Shown here piece by piece: positions 25,205 through 33,806 of a stretch of DNA of 33,933 nucleotides. Positions within the stretch are counted from its first letter, which is position 1. Each line of letters opens with the position of its first letter. The position numbers and the translations under genes are program-made. Location: positions 21,936 through 55,868 of the forward strand of contig DYLM01000002.1 of NCBI GenBank assembly GCA_020722095.1, in the 5' to 3' direction. The stretch is from Chloroherpeton thalassium. GTDB taxonomy: Bacteria > Bacteroidota > Ignavibacteria > Kapaibacteriales > UBA2268. Below the pieces are notes generated by a model, which saw only the letters and a program-made list of their open reading frames with translations, was not told the DNA's origin and did no database searches.

Positions 25205-25812
25205 TTGCTTGGTAATTCTCCAATTTTCTTTAACATCAAATATAATTTGGTTAACGGCAAACCTACAACATTATAGTAGCAGCCATCAATTTTGCTAACA
25301 AATACTGCACCAAAATCATCTTGTATTCCATACGCCCCTGCTTTGTCCATTGGCGAACCTGTGTCAATATATGTCTGCACTTCTTTTTCATCTAATTGCC
25401 GAAAAGTAACATTTGTTTTTTCGTAATCTAATTCATATTTTGAATTAATTGGATTGTAAATAGCAATTCCAGTAAATACTTGATGAGTATTATCTGATAA
25501 TTTCATTAGAATGCTATAAGCATCATTTTTATCAATGGGTTTAGTTAATAATTCATTATTTAGGAATACTAAAGTATCTGCGGCAATAATTATTTTATCC
25601 GAAAATTTTTTGCTAATTTCCATTGCTTTTTTATGAGCCAATTCCATCACAATTTTTTCAGGTTCATTTGAAACAAAATCATCTTCATTAATGTTTGCAA
25701 TTTCAGTTGAGAAATTTATCCCAAGCAAATTCAACAATAGTCTTCTCCTTGGAGATGCAGAAGCAAGGATAATTTCATTTTTTAAATTTAATAAATTCGG
25801 TAAGTATATCAT
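25201..25812 (-). CDS. maf: Maf-family nucleoside triphosphate pyrophosphatase
   Basis: This 203-residue house-cleaning enzyme hydrolyses non-canonical or modified nucleoside triphosphates (dTTP/UTP or m7GTP) to monophosphate and pyrophosphate. The N-terminal ILASASPRRRLLLNLLG (15-31), the AADT motif with D79 (77-80) and GSPMDKAGAYGIQDDFGAVFV (from about 152) are family signatures. The start MIYLP leaves about ten residues before the first strand, which is acceptable. The gene is convergent with lpxA, and the stop codons overlap. The divergent promoter region to purN is only about 50 bases long. Confidence 0.94.
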   Translation of the reverse strand: MIYLPNLLNLKNEIILASASPRRRLLLNLLGINFSTEIANINEDDFVSNEPEKIVMELAHKKAMEISKKFSDKIIIAADTLVFLNNELLTKPIDKNDAYSILMKLSDNTHQVFTGIAIYNPINSKYELDYEKTNVTFRQLDEKEVQTYIDTGSPMDKAGAYGIQDDFGAVFVSKIDGCYYNVVGLPLTKLYLMLKKIGELPSN

Positions 25813-25828
25813 AATCGTTTATTATTCT

Positions 25829-25836
25829 TAATTTTG
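25829..25836 (+). promoter_or_regulatory. Bacteroidota-type -7 box (TAATTTTG) deciding the purN start
   Basis: TAATTTTG fits TAnnTTTG. A transcript would begin near 25843, so the in-frame TTG (25842) and ATG (25848) would have almost no leader, whereas the ATG at 25866 has about 20 bases. This supports 25866 as the purN start. Confidence 0.4.
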
Positions 25837-25865
25837 TTTTATTGAAAATGAGAAAATACAAAAAT

Positions 25866-26465
25866 ATGAATAAATTAAAACTTGCCGTGTTTGCTTCTCA
25901 TTCAGGTTCAAATTTACAAGCCATTATTGATAATATCAAAAATGGTTATTTAAACGCCGAAATTGTTGCTGTAATTTCGAATAATTCAAATGCTTACGCA
26001 TTAGAAAGAGCAAGATTAGCAAAAATTGATACTTTTCACATTAGTAGTAAAACACATCCAAATGAAACCGATTATTTAAACGCAATTCTCAATATTCTTG
26101 AATCCAAAAAAGTTGATTTTATAATTCTTGCTGGATATATGAAGCCAATTCCAGTAGAGATAATCAATAAGTATTACAATAGAATACTTAATATTCATCC
26201 AGCACTATTGCCAAAATTCGGTGGAAGCGGAATGTATGGAATGAATGTACATAAAGCAGTAATTGAAAGCAAGGAAAAGACAAGTGGTGCAACAGTCCAT
26301 ATTGTTGACGAAAAATATGACAATGGAAAAATATTATACCAAGAATCTGTGAATGTTGATGAAAACGATACTCCCGAAACTCTTGCAGATAAAGTCTTGC
26401 AAATAGAGCATAAGATTTATTCCAAAGTAATTAAATTAATCTCCGAAGGAAAGATAACTTTATAA
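25866..26465 (+). CDS. purN: Phosphoribosylglycinamide formyltransferase
   Basis: This 199-residue cytosolic enzyme transfers a formyl group from 10-formyl-THF to GAR in purine synthesis. The start LKLAVFASHSGSNLQAIID (4-22) holds the phosphate-binding loop. The catalytic set is N109 and H111 (ILNIHPALLPKF) and D152 (YDNG), matching E. coli N106, H108 and D144. Usually the loop reads SGSGSN; here it is SHSGSN, as in some Bacteroidota. The ATG at 25866 is preferred over 25848 because it matches the usual family start and the promoter position. The lipoprotein gene begins 3 bases after its stop. Confidence 0.94.
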   Translation: MNKLKLAVFASHSGSNLQAIIDNIKNGYLNAEIVAVISNNSNAYALERARLAKIDTFHISSKTHPNETDYLNAILNILESKKVDFIILAGYMKPIPVEIINKYYNRILNIHPALLPKFGGSGMYGMNVHKAVIESKEKTSGATVHIVDEKYDNGKILYQESVNVDENDTPETLADKVLQIEHKIYSKVIKLISEGKITL

Positions 26466-26468
26466 AAA

Positions 26469-27494
26469 ATGAAATCAAGAATATTTAAAATATTAATTCT
26501 TGTTCTATTTTCCTTGATTTATTTATCTTGTGAAAATGAAAGCAAAAAAAAATCTCCCGAAAAGGAAGAACTAAATCAAGAACTTGTGTTTACACCTAAG
26601 TTCAAGGTTGAAAATTGCTATGACAATGACTTCAATCTAAGCTTTGATATTCTGGAAGATTTGCAAATCCGATATTTTGATTTTGAAAAGAAATTGTTGT
26701 TTTTTAATAGCAAGAAAACGTCTGATTCAATTTTTTATGCTAATACAACTATTGACACTTCTTTTTTTGCAAATATAACAAGCAAAGAATTTCCCGATAA
26801 AATATATATTGGCACTTTTTTCCCAACCAAACATAAAAAAGTAGAATTAACTTTCATTTCTATTTATTCTTTTGCAAAAGATGAGGAAAAGTATGAAAAT
26901 TCATTCAACTCTTTTTATTTATTAGATAATTCAACTTTTTTAAATTGCGAAGTTATCGAACAAATGATTGATGAAAAAGATTGCATTATTGCATCTTATT
27001 ACGAAGGTTCTGGAAACTTCCTTGAATTTGAAATTATTGGAAAATTAGATAACGAAATCCAAGAAATTACACCAGATTTGGCTCCAATTGATGATGGAGA
27101 AATTTGGATAGACTCCGGCAAAGTTTTCCTTTTGGAAAGTTTAACAGCAAAATATATAAAATGGAACGATCAAAGCAGAAAATTGGAATTAATGCAATTA
27201 GATACAATTCCAATTTTTAATTACAGAACTGGTGATAAAATCATCAATTTTGATTATTCAAATAATGAAATCAAATCTAAATATAAAATAGTCGTTTTAG
27301 ATTGGGCAAGCATCATTCACTTAAATGCAAAAAATATTCCCTTTGACTTTTATTCGCGTATTCAATACGATGCTGATTTTTTTGAGAAGAAATTCAATCA
27401 ATTAATTCCAAAAAGAAAGGGTGTAACAACATTATTATTACTTGATGATTCGTTTGACATTTTATATGAAAAGATAAAAATTATAATAAATTAA
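26469..27494 (+). CDS. Predicted lipoprotein of unknown function
   Basis: This is a 341-residue protein I do not recognise. The N-terminus is a lipoprotein signal peptide: a basic start, a hydrophobic run (about 7-18) and the lipobox YLSC with C21 as the lipidated residue. A Lys/Glu-rich linker (about 22-38) leads to a mature part rich in Asp, Phe and Ile. That part looks beta-rich, with segments such as GEIWIDSGKVFLLES (about 210-224), and no catalytic motif is visible. It lies between purN (3-base gap) and the CheR-like gene (16-base gap), suggesting one transcript. It is likely periplasm-facing or on the outer membrane. Confidence 0.7.
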   Translation: MKSRIFKILILVLFSLIYLSCENESKKKSPEKEELNQELVFTPKFKVENCYDNDFNLSFDILEDLQIRYFDFEKKLLFFNSKKTSDSIFYANTTIDTSFFANITSKEFPDKIYIGTFFPTKHKKVELTFISIYSFAKDEEKYENSFNSFYLLDNSTFLNCEVIEQMIDEKDCIIASYYEGSGNFLEFEIIGKLDNEIQEITPDLAPIDDGEIWIDSGKVFLLESLTAKYIKWNDQSRKLELMQLDTIPIFNYRTGDKIINFDYSNNEIKSKYKIVVLDWASIIHLNAKNIPFDFYSRIQYDADFFEKKFNQLIPKRKGVTTLLLLDDSFDILYEKIKIIIN

Positions 27495-27510
27495 ATAACG
27501 GAATAAAACA

Positions 27511-28110
27511 ATGGCTTTCACATTTTTTTTCAGAGATAGGCACACATTAGAGCATTTTGCAAGATTAGTAACTCAAGATATTAATAATAAATCAGAAGTG
27601 AAAATTTGGGATGCAGGCTGTGCTATGGGGCAAGAACCCTACACTTTATTGATTATTTTGGCAGAAATGTTAAGTCCCGATGATTACAAAAAAATCAAAA
27701 TAATTGCAACAGATATTGATGAAAATAGTGTATTTCATTCAGTAATCAATTCAGGGATTTATCCATACGATCAACTTTCGAGGTTGCCGGAGGGTATTTT
27801 AGAAAAATACTTCACTAAATTAGATGAAGATGAATACAAACTTTCAGATAAGATATTGAAATCATTATCTTTTTCAAAACAAGATTTGTTAAAATTAGTT
27901 CCAATCGATGATCATTTTGATGGTATTGTTTGTAAAAATGTGCTTTTACATTTTACCCCAAAACAACAAATTGATGTTTTAACAATGTATCATAACTCAC
28001 TTAACAATATAGGATATTTAGTTACTGAACAAACACAACCACTTCCAAGCGAAGTTTCAAATAAGTTCGAAAAAGTATTATCAGATGCTAATATTTATTT
28101 AAAAAAATAA
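27511..28110 (+). CDS. CheR-like SAM-dependent methyltransferase lacking the N-terminal domain
   Basis: This 199-residue protein resembles the catalytic domain of chemotaxis methyltransferase CheR. It opens with FTFFFRDRHTLEHF (3-16), like the TSFFRD...F start of that domain. It then shows WDAGCAMGQEPYTLLI (33-48, SAM-binding), IIATDID (64-70, the acidic SAM contact), SGIYP...LP (81-93) and FDGIVCKNVLLHF (136-148), the CRNVLIYF motif of CheR with CKN. The all-alpha N-terminal CheR domain and the usual beta-subdomain are absent or short, and no chemotaxis gene is nearby. The target is therefore unknown; it need not be a chemoreceptor. Its stop overlaps the start of the MBL gene. Confidence 0.75.
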   Translation: MAFTFFFRDRHTLEHFARLVTQDINNKSEVKIWDAGCAMGQEPYTLLIILAEMLSPDDYKKIKIIATDIDENSVFHSVINSGIYPYDQLSRLPEGILEKYFTKLDEDEYKLSDKILKSLSFSKQDLLKLVPIDDHFDGIVCKNVLLHFTPKQQIDVLTMYHNSLNNIGYLVTEQTQPLPSEVSNKFEKVLSDANIYLKK

Positions 28111-28709
28111 TGAGAGTTTTTACTTTAAAGAAGCCACCAACTGAATATTCGTCAAATGTATATTATATTTTAGGTGATTGGAACACAATCCCCGACAAAA
28201 ATACTTTGATTGATGTTGGTCCAAATGATTATATTTTGGCTGAATTGACAACTTTTAATAGTGGTGTTGGTAAAAAGAAACTTGAAAATATCATTTTAAC
28301 CCACGAACATTTTGACCATGCTGCTGCGTTAAAATACTTGATACCTTTATATAATCCCAAAGTGTATGGTTTTTCGCAGAATTTGCCGAATGTGGAACCT
28401 TTCGTTGATAATATGAAAGTTCAAATAGGTGATAGGACAGCAGTTTTAATTCACACACCGGGACATTCAAATGATTCTATTGGGATTTATGTTGAGGAAG
28501 AAGGGGTATTGTTTTCGGGCGACACGATGCTTTCAATAAATAGTTATGGAGATACCTATACTTTAGATTTCTTACATACAATTCAGAAAATTTTTGATTT
28601 AGACTTGAAGATTATCTATCCTGGGCATGGCGATCCAATAAAAGATAACATCAAAGAAATGCTAACTACTACATTGAAGATTGTTGAAGATAGTAAAATC
28701 ATTGTTTAA
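28110..28709 (+). CDS. Metallo-beta-lactamase-fold hydrolase
   Basis: This 199-residue cytoplasmic hydrolase of the MBL superfamily shows the metal motif HEHFDH (H65, H67, D69, H70), H118 in TPGHSNDS, D137 in FSGDT and H172 in YPGHGDP. The short, single-domain form with FSGDTM and PGHGDP is like the glyoxalase II group, so a thioester or related hydrolase is likely. Other MBL types cannot be excluded. ATG 28110 shares its first base with the stop of the CheR-like gene (TAATG), so the two are translationally coupled. No signal peptide is present. Confidence 0.85.
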   Translation: MRVFTLKKPPTEYSSNVYYILGDWNTIPDKNTLIDVGPNDYILAELTTFNSGVGKKKLENIILTHEHFDHAAALKYLIPLYNPKVYGFSQNLPNVEPFVDNMKVQIGDRTAVLIHTPGHSNDSIGIYVEEEGVLFSGDTMLSINSYGDTYTLDFLHTIQKIFDLDLKIIYPGHGDPIKDNIKEMLTTTLKIVEDSKIIV

Positions 28710-28822
28710 AGAAATAAATTTCTGTATTAATTGTTTTATGAATTAATTAGAATTTCATAAGTTTGTAACTATTTTAATTTATAGATTGTATAAACCTATT
28801 GTGTTTTTAAAGGAAGGACTAA

Positions 28823-31648
28823 ATGAGGGTTAAAATTATATTTTCGTTTACTTTTATATTTTTGCTACTTTTTGTTTCATCAAATTTATTTTCTTATAAT
28901 AAAAATTATTTTGATGACAGAGTTGTCATTCGGTTGAAATCTGGTTATGAGAATCCTCAGCATTTATTAAACCAAATTCAAATAGATTTGAATTCACAGG
29001 TTATGCAAGTGTTACCCGAAGAAAAAAGTTTAACACATAATCAGAAACTCTTTTTTCAATTGCGATCTACAAATTTAAACTACAATAAAATAATTGATGC
29101 AGAAAAACCACTTCTAAATAGTTTTATCATAAAGTTTGAGTATTCAATCAATCCCAAAGAACTTTGCAAAAAGTTAAAGCAAAAATATGATTTCATCGAA
29201 CTTGCTGAACCAATTTACAAATATCAAATTCAAGGTTTTGTCCCGAATGACACATATTTTGATTCGCAAACTACATTAGACAAAATCAAGGCTAAAGAAG
29301 CTTGGGATTTATGGAAAGGCGATGAAAATACAATAATCGGCGTTATAGATAATGGGGTTTATCAAGGGCACGAAGATTTATCAACTAATTTGTGGATTAA
29401 TACAGGTGAAATACCAAGCAATGAAATAGATGATGATGCGAATGGGTATATAGATGATTTCAATGGCTATAATTTTAATGGTAGCAAAGAATCACAAGGT
29501 TATGGAAAGACTTTTGCAAGTGTAGACCACGGCACTCAAGTTGCTGGAATTATTGGTGCAAAATTTAATAACTCAAAAGGAATTGCGGGAATCTCGGGCA
29601 ATTGTAAAATTTTCCCGATAAAAATCTCAACTGAAGATGGTCAAACTTTGGAATTTGCAAATGAATCGATAATCTTTGCAGCAATACATAAGTTTAAGGT
29701 GCTTAATCTAAGTTGGGGAGGTCCAAGAGCATTCTCAGAATACGAACAATCACTAATTGACTATGCAGTTGCTAATGATGTTGCTATTGTCGCTGCTGGT
29801 GGTAATATTGGGACAAATGGTGGCACACGCTACGATACTTACTATCCCGCTGGTTATTTTGGCGTTCTGGGAGTGGGCGAGGTAGATGAATGGGACGAAG
29901 TTACCGGAACTACAAGTACACTTGGCACATCTGTAGCAATAATGGCTCCGGGAATAGGCAACTTTTCAACAAGCAACAACGGCTCTTATGGTTATGTGGG
30001 CGAGGGAACTTCTTACGCTACACCAATAATTTCAGGTGCTGTGGCTTTAGCTCGCAGTAAATATCCTAATTTATCTGCAATTCAATCATTAGAGTTCGTT
30101 CGTCAATGTGTTGATAATATTATTGCGGAAAATTTGAGTAATTCAGATAAACAATTGATACCGGGAAGAATTAATTTGCTCAAAGTGGTTAGCATCGACC
30201 CTTTTTCTATACCCGCCATAAAGCCAATTAAATTCAAGTATTACGACAAATCAAATAATCTCCAAGATAGGTTTCAAATAGGTGATACTGTAAAGTTAAA
30301 AATCGATGTTAAAAACTTTCTTGGAATGGGCAAAGATTTGAATTTCAAACTAATAAAAGCCTACGACCCATCAAATTCAATTAATATTATTGATGATACA
30401 AAAAAATTAGTTTTAATAAATTCTAACGAAGAAGCGGAAATAGGCGAATTTGTTTTTTTGATTAATAAAGATAATTCAAACAAGATTATCTTTAAAATGG
30501 AAATATCCAATTCAAGTGGATATTCAGATATGTTTAAATTTGAATTTATTCCAGTTCGGACATTTGCAACATTCGAGAACGAAAACTTGCGATTTTCTAT
30601 GAGTGATGTTGGAGATTTTGGATTTATCGAAATTGGAAATATCTCGGAAGGTGCTGGATTTACAATCAAAGGACAAGGCAATCAATTGTATGGTCAATCA
30701 GGATTAATGGTTTCAGAAAATAATCAAAAACTTGCTTCATTTTTTAACGAAAGTTTTAAGGCAGAAAAGAAGTTTATTTCACCCGAAAGTAATAAATCAA
30801 TTCTTACTGATTCATATTCAGATGCATCAAATAAAATCGGATTGGAAATTACTCAGGAAGTATCTTTTGTATTGCCTAAAATTGTAGAAATTAACTTAAA
30901 CTTAAAGAATAATTCAAATTCAGAACTCAATAATTTGTCTGCGGGCTACTTTTATGATTGGGACATAAACGATAAGCCAGATTCGAACTATGCAGAATTA
31001 TTCACAGAAATTGAAAGTCTGCCTGTTGCAAATAATTTTGCGGGTATTGGTGCGGAGATTGTTTATAAACCTAACGAAAGTGTTTATATTGGCTGTGTGG
31101 CAATTTCGGAAGAAGCAAATAGTAAGCCACAGATTGCTGGTCCGAAATATAGTTATACTAAAAGTTTTTCCAAAGATGTGCAGTTAAGTTTATTAAACTC
31201 AGGAAAAAGCATACAATTTGATGATTTTGATGATAGAAGTATTTTTGCTGGAATGAGGTTTGGAAACTTAACATCACCCAATTCTATTAGAAAAATGAAA
31301 TTGCTTATTGGTTATAACGAAAGTCGCAACGGACTAATTGACGATCTCGAGAGAGCCTTAACGCTTAATTCTATTTGGACTGACAATAGCAAATCAGACC
31401 AAATCGAAGCGTACCAAAACACAAGCGATAATAGTTTGATAGTAAATTTTGGAAATGAAAAAGTATCTAACTCCAAAATTATGATAACAGATATACTTGG
31501 AAATTTAGTCTACGAGGATGATTATTTTAGTTTAGACAAATCCAATGATATTTTATCCATTAAATTACCAAAAATATCAACGCAAGTGCTTATAATATAT
31601 ATAATTAGCGATAACGATATTAGGTATAAGAAACTATTATGGCAATAA
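28823..31648 (+). CDS. Secreted subtilisin-like (S8) serine protease
   Basis: This 941-residue exported protease has a signal peptide at about 1-24 and an N-terminal propeptide-like segment (about 25-140). The S8 domain follows with D176 (IIGVIDNGVYQGHEDL), H236 (DHGTQVAGI), oxyanion N328 (AAGGNIG) and S397 (GTSYATPIISGAVAL), so all catalytic residues are present. Beyond about 450 come beta-rich domains. The last 78 residues (from about 864) have the layout of a T9SS sorting domain with ITDILGNLVYED, but the GVYFVKI-type strand is replaced by TQVLIIYIISDN, so the T9SS assignment is weaker here. It is a surface or secreted protease and stands alone. Confidence 0.88.
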   Translation: MRVKIIFSFTFIFLLLFVSSNLFSYNKNYFDDRVVIRLKSGYENPQHLLNQIQIDLNSQVMQVLPEEKSLTHNQKLFFQLRSTNLNYNKIIDAEKPLLNSFIIKFEYSINPKELCKKLKQKYDFIELAEPIYKYQIQGFVPNDTYFDSQTTLDKIKAKEAWDLWKGDENTIIGVIDNGVYQGHEDLSTNLWINTGEIPSNEIDDDANGYIDDFNGYNFNGSKESQGYGKTFASVDHGTQVAGIIGAKFNNSKGIAGISGNCKIFPIKISTEDGQTLEFANESIIFAAIHKFKVLNLSWGGPRAFSEYEQSLIDYAVANDVAIVAAGGNIGTNGGTRYDTYYPAGYFGVLGVGEVDEWDEVTGTTSTLGTSVAIMAPGIGNFSTSNNGSYGYVGEGTSYATPIISGAVALARSKYPNLSAIQSLEFVRQCVDNIIAENLSNSDKQLIPGRINLLKVVSIDPFSIPAIKPIKFKYYDKSNNLQDRFQIGDTVKLKIDVKNFLGMGKDLNFKLIKAYDPSNSINIIDDTKKLVLINSNEEAEIGEFVFLINKDNSNKIIFKMEISNSSGYSDMFKFEFIPVRTFATFENENLRFSMSDVGDFGFIEIGNISEGAGFTIKGQGNQLYGQSGLMVSENNQKLASFFNESFKAEKKFISPESNKSILTDSYSDASNKIGLEITQEVSFVLPKIVEINLNLKNNSNSELNNLSAGYFYDWDINDKPDSNYAELFTEIESLPVANNFAGIGAEIVYKPNESVYIGCVAISEEANSKPQIAGPKYSYTKSFSKDVQLSLLNSGKSIQFDDFDDRSIFAGMRFGNLTSPNSIRKMKLLIGYNESRNGLIDDLERALTLNSIWTDNSKSDQIEAYQNTSDNSLIVNFGNEKVSNSKIMITDILGNLVYEDDYFSLDKSNDILSIKLPKISTQVLIIYIISDNDIRYKKLLWQ

Positions 31649-31698
31649 ACTTTTATCCACAATGTTAATAAATGAATACCAAATTCAATCAAAATTTA

Positions 31699-31728
31699 TT
31701 GTTATTTTATAATTTGTTTTTAATTTTG
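31699..31728 (+). promoter_or_regulatory. Bacteroidota-type promoter before lptE
   Basis: TTG at 31699-31701, a 19-base spacer and TAATTTTG at 31721-31728 fit the -33/-7 pattern. The box ends only 14 bases before the ATG, implying a very short leader. Confidence 0.45.
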
Positions 31729-31742
31729 AGAATTGAAAAAAG

Positions 31743-32258
31743 ATGAAAAGCAAAAATTTGCTAAAAATTTATTTTTTACGTTGGTTTTTTTGTTCTTTGA
31801 TAATTTCCTTGAGCGGTTGTTACTCATTTGTAGGTGGAAGTTTACCAGAACATCTCACTACAATTAATATTGAGCCTGTAGAAGACAATTCTTCTTTCGG
31901 AGTTCCCGAATTTAAAGATTTTATGACCAATGAGTTGATAAAACAATTTAAAAACGATGGTACTCTAAAAATTGAAGAAAATAATGCTACTTCTCAATTA
32001 ACCGTAATAATCACCAATATCAGCGAAGTTATTTCGCAAATTGGACAAGGTGAGTTTGAAAAAGAACGAAAAGTGCAGATTACTTGTAAGGTTACTTTTT
32101 TTGACAATGTTAAGAAAAAAATAATCTGGGAGAAAGAATTTACTAATTATAATTTTTACAATGTTAACGATGGTTTCGTTGGAAGAAATGAATCAATACG
32201 AACTTCAATCAAAAACAATTCAGAAGATATTGTCCTTTCTGTCATATCTGGATGGTAA
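31743..32258 (+). CDS. lptE: LPS-assembly lipoprotein LptE (LptE-like)
   Basis: LptE is the outer-membrane lipoprotein that plugs the LptD barrel during LPS insertion. This 171-residue protein has a lipoprotein signal ending LSGC (C26). Next come YSFVGGSLPEHLTTINIEPVEDNS (27-50), the opening typical of the Bacteroidota-type LptE family, and FKDFMTNELIKQFKNDGTLKI (from about 58). Alternating beta strands follow. It fits the envelope theme of the window (lpxC, lpxA). lptD is not nearby. A GT2 glycosyltransferase follows after 36 bases on the same strand. Confidence 0.85.
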   Translation: MKSKNLLKIYFLRWFFCSLIISLSGCYSFVGGSLPEHLTTINIEPVEDNSSFGVPEFKDFMTNELIKQFKNDGTLKIEENNATSQLTVIITNISEVISQIGQGEFEKERKVQITCKVTFFDNVKKKIIWEKEFTNYNFYNVNDGFVGRNESIRTSIKNNSEDIVLSVISGW

Positions 32259-32294
32259 TTTATTATTAAAATATAGGGGATAAAATATCCGCTT

Positions 32295-33746
32295 ATGGAA
32301 ACATCTATACTCATTTTTTACTTTTTATCCTTATTAGTGCTCTTTTCTTTTGGAATGCACGGGTTAATTTTACTTTATTATCACCGTAAATATCAAAACA
32401 AAAAAGCACCAAATCAGCCGATGCCCGAAACTCTACCGATGGTTACTATACAATTGCCCTTGTTCAATGAAAAATTTGTTGCTGAAAGAATTGTTCATAC
32501 TGTTTGTGCAATCGAATATCCAAAAGATAAACTTGAAATTCAAGTTCTCGACGACTCAACAGATGGAACCTGCGAATTATTAAAACCAATTGTCAAAGAA
32601 TATCAAGACAAAGGTTTTAATATCAAATATATTCATCGCACGAATAGAAATGGATACAAGGCAGGAGCACTCAAAGAAGGTTTAGCAGTTGCGGAAGGTG
32701 AATTTGTAGCAATTTTTGATGCTGACTTTTTGCCAAACAAAGACTTTTTAATGAAAACAGTTCCTCAATTTAATGATTCCAAAGTGGGAATGGTGCAAAC
32801 CAGATGGGAACATTTAAATGAAGAATTTTCCTACTTGACTAAAGCTCAAGCTCTGGCATTAGATGGTCACTTTGCTTTGGAACAACAAGTTCGCTACAAA
32901 TCTGGCTTCTTTATCAACTTTAACGGCACTGCTGGTATTTGGAGAAAAAGTTGCATAATCGATGCAGGAAATTGGCAACCTGACACACTAACCGAAGATT
33001 TAGATCTTAGTTATCGTGCTCAATTAAAAGGTTGGCAATTTGTATACTTAAACGATGTTACATCACCAGCTGAACTACCCGCTGATATCAATGCACTCAA
33101 AACTCAACAATTCCGCTGGACAAAAGGTGCTGTGGAAACTGCCAAGAAATTACTTCCAATGGTTCTTAAATCAAAGTTCTCTTGGAAAGTTAAATTCGAA
33201 GGAATTGTTCACTTAACGAGCAATATCGTTTTTCCTTTCATTGTTATTGTTGCATTGCTTAATGTGCCAATAGTGCTGATTAAAAACCTATCTCAATCTT
33301 ACGATTTCTATTATTCCTTGATGTCAATTTTCGTACTTGCAAGTGTCTCTACATTCTTGTTCTACACTTATGCCCAAAAAACTATACACTTAGACTGGAC
33401 AAAGCGACTTTTGCTTTTTCCGCTATTCTTAGCTGGAAGTATGGGCTTTGCTGTGAATAATACTAAGGCTGTTTTGGAAGCTCTTTTAGGCATCAAATCT
33501 GGATTTGTAAGAACACCAAAAGCTGGAATTATTGGCAAAAAAGAAACTGCGGGCTTAAAGAAAAGCAAATCAAGAAAAATTAATCCGACAGTTTATTTTG
33601 AACTATTTTTAGCTGCCTATTTCTTATTAGGTCTGGGAATTTCAGTTTATTATTTAGAAATTGCTGCAATCCCTTTCCAACTTATGTTTTTTGCTGGTTT
33701 CGGCTCGGTAGGCTTTTTATCAATTAAGCAATCATTACAATCGTAA
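32295..33746 (+). CDS. Membrane-bound processive glycosyltransferase, family 2 (cellulose-synthase-like)
   Basis: This is a 483-residue inner-membrane glycosyltransferase. An N-terminal helix (about 5-28) precedes the cytoplasmic GT-A domain. The domain carries VTIQLPLFNE (50-59), DD (86-87), the DAD triad (142-144), TED (233-235) and QQFRW (271-275), the D,D,D,QxxRW pattern of processive GT2 enzymes. Three or more helices follow (about 300-325, 338-356, 373-392), with a pair at the end (about 435-480). No PilZ domain or BcsB-like partner is nearby, so it may make a glycolipid or a short polysaccharide rather than cellulose. It is the last gene before a strong terminator. Confidence 0.9.
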   Translation: METSILIFYFLSLLVLFSFGMHGLILLYYHRKYQNKKAPNQPMPETLPMVTIQLPLFNEKFVAERIVHTVCAIEYPKDKLEIQVLDDSTDGTCELLKPIVKEYQDKGFNIKYIHRTNRNGYKAGALKEGLAVAEGEFVAIFDADFLPNKDFLMKTVPQFNDSKVGMVQTRWEHLNEEFSYLTKAQALALDGHFALEQQVRYKSGFFINFNGTAGIWRKSCIIDAGNWQPDTLTEDLDLSYRAQLKGWQFVYLNDVTSPAELPADINALKTQQFRWTKGAVETAKKLLPMVLKSKFSWKVKFEGIVHLTSNIVFPFIVIVALLNVPIVLIKNLSQSYDFYYSLMSIFVLASVSTFLFYTYAQKTIHLDWTKRLLLFPLFLAGSMGFAVNNTKAVLEALLGIKSGFVRTPKAGIIGKKETAGLKKSKSRKINPTVYFELFLAAYFLLGLGISVYYLEIAAIPFQLMFFAGFGSVGFLSIKQSLQS

Positions 33747-33767
33747 TTTAAGAAATTCTTTTCTTTT

Positions 33768-33806
33768 AAAAGCATTGTTGGAATTAACTTCTGGCAATGC
33801 TTTTTT
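33768..33806 (+). terminator. Rho-independent terminator after the GT2 gene
   Basis: AAAAGCATTG (33768-33777) pairs perfectly with CAATGCTTTT (33795-33804) around a 17-base loop and ends in six T (33801-33806). It lies 22 bases after the glycosyltransferase stop. The remaining bases to 33933 are A/T-rich and show no gene. Confidence 0.8.

Noticed and set aside
28762-28765. TTTG as the -33 element for the subtilase gene
   Set aside because: Only nine bases separate it from the -7-like box, far too few for a Bacteroidota promoter.
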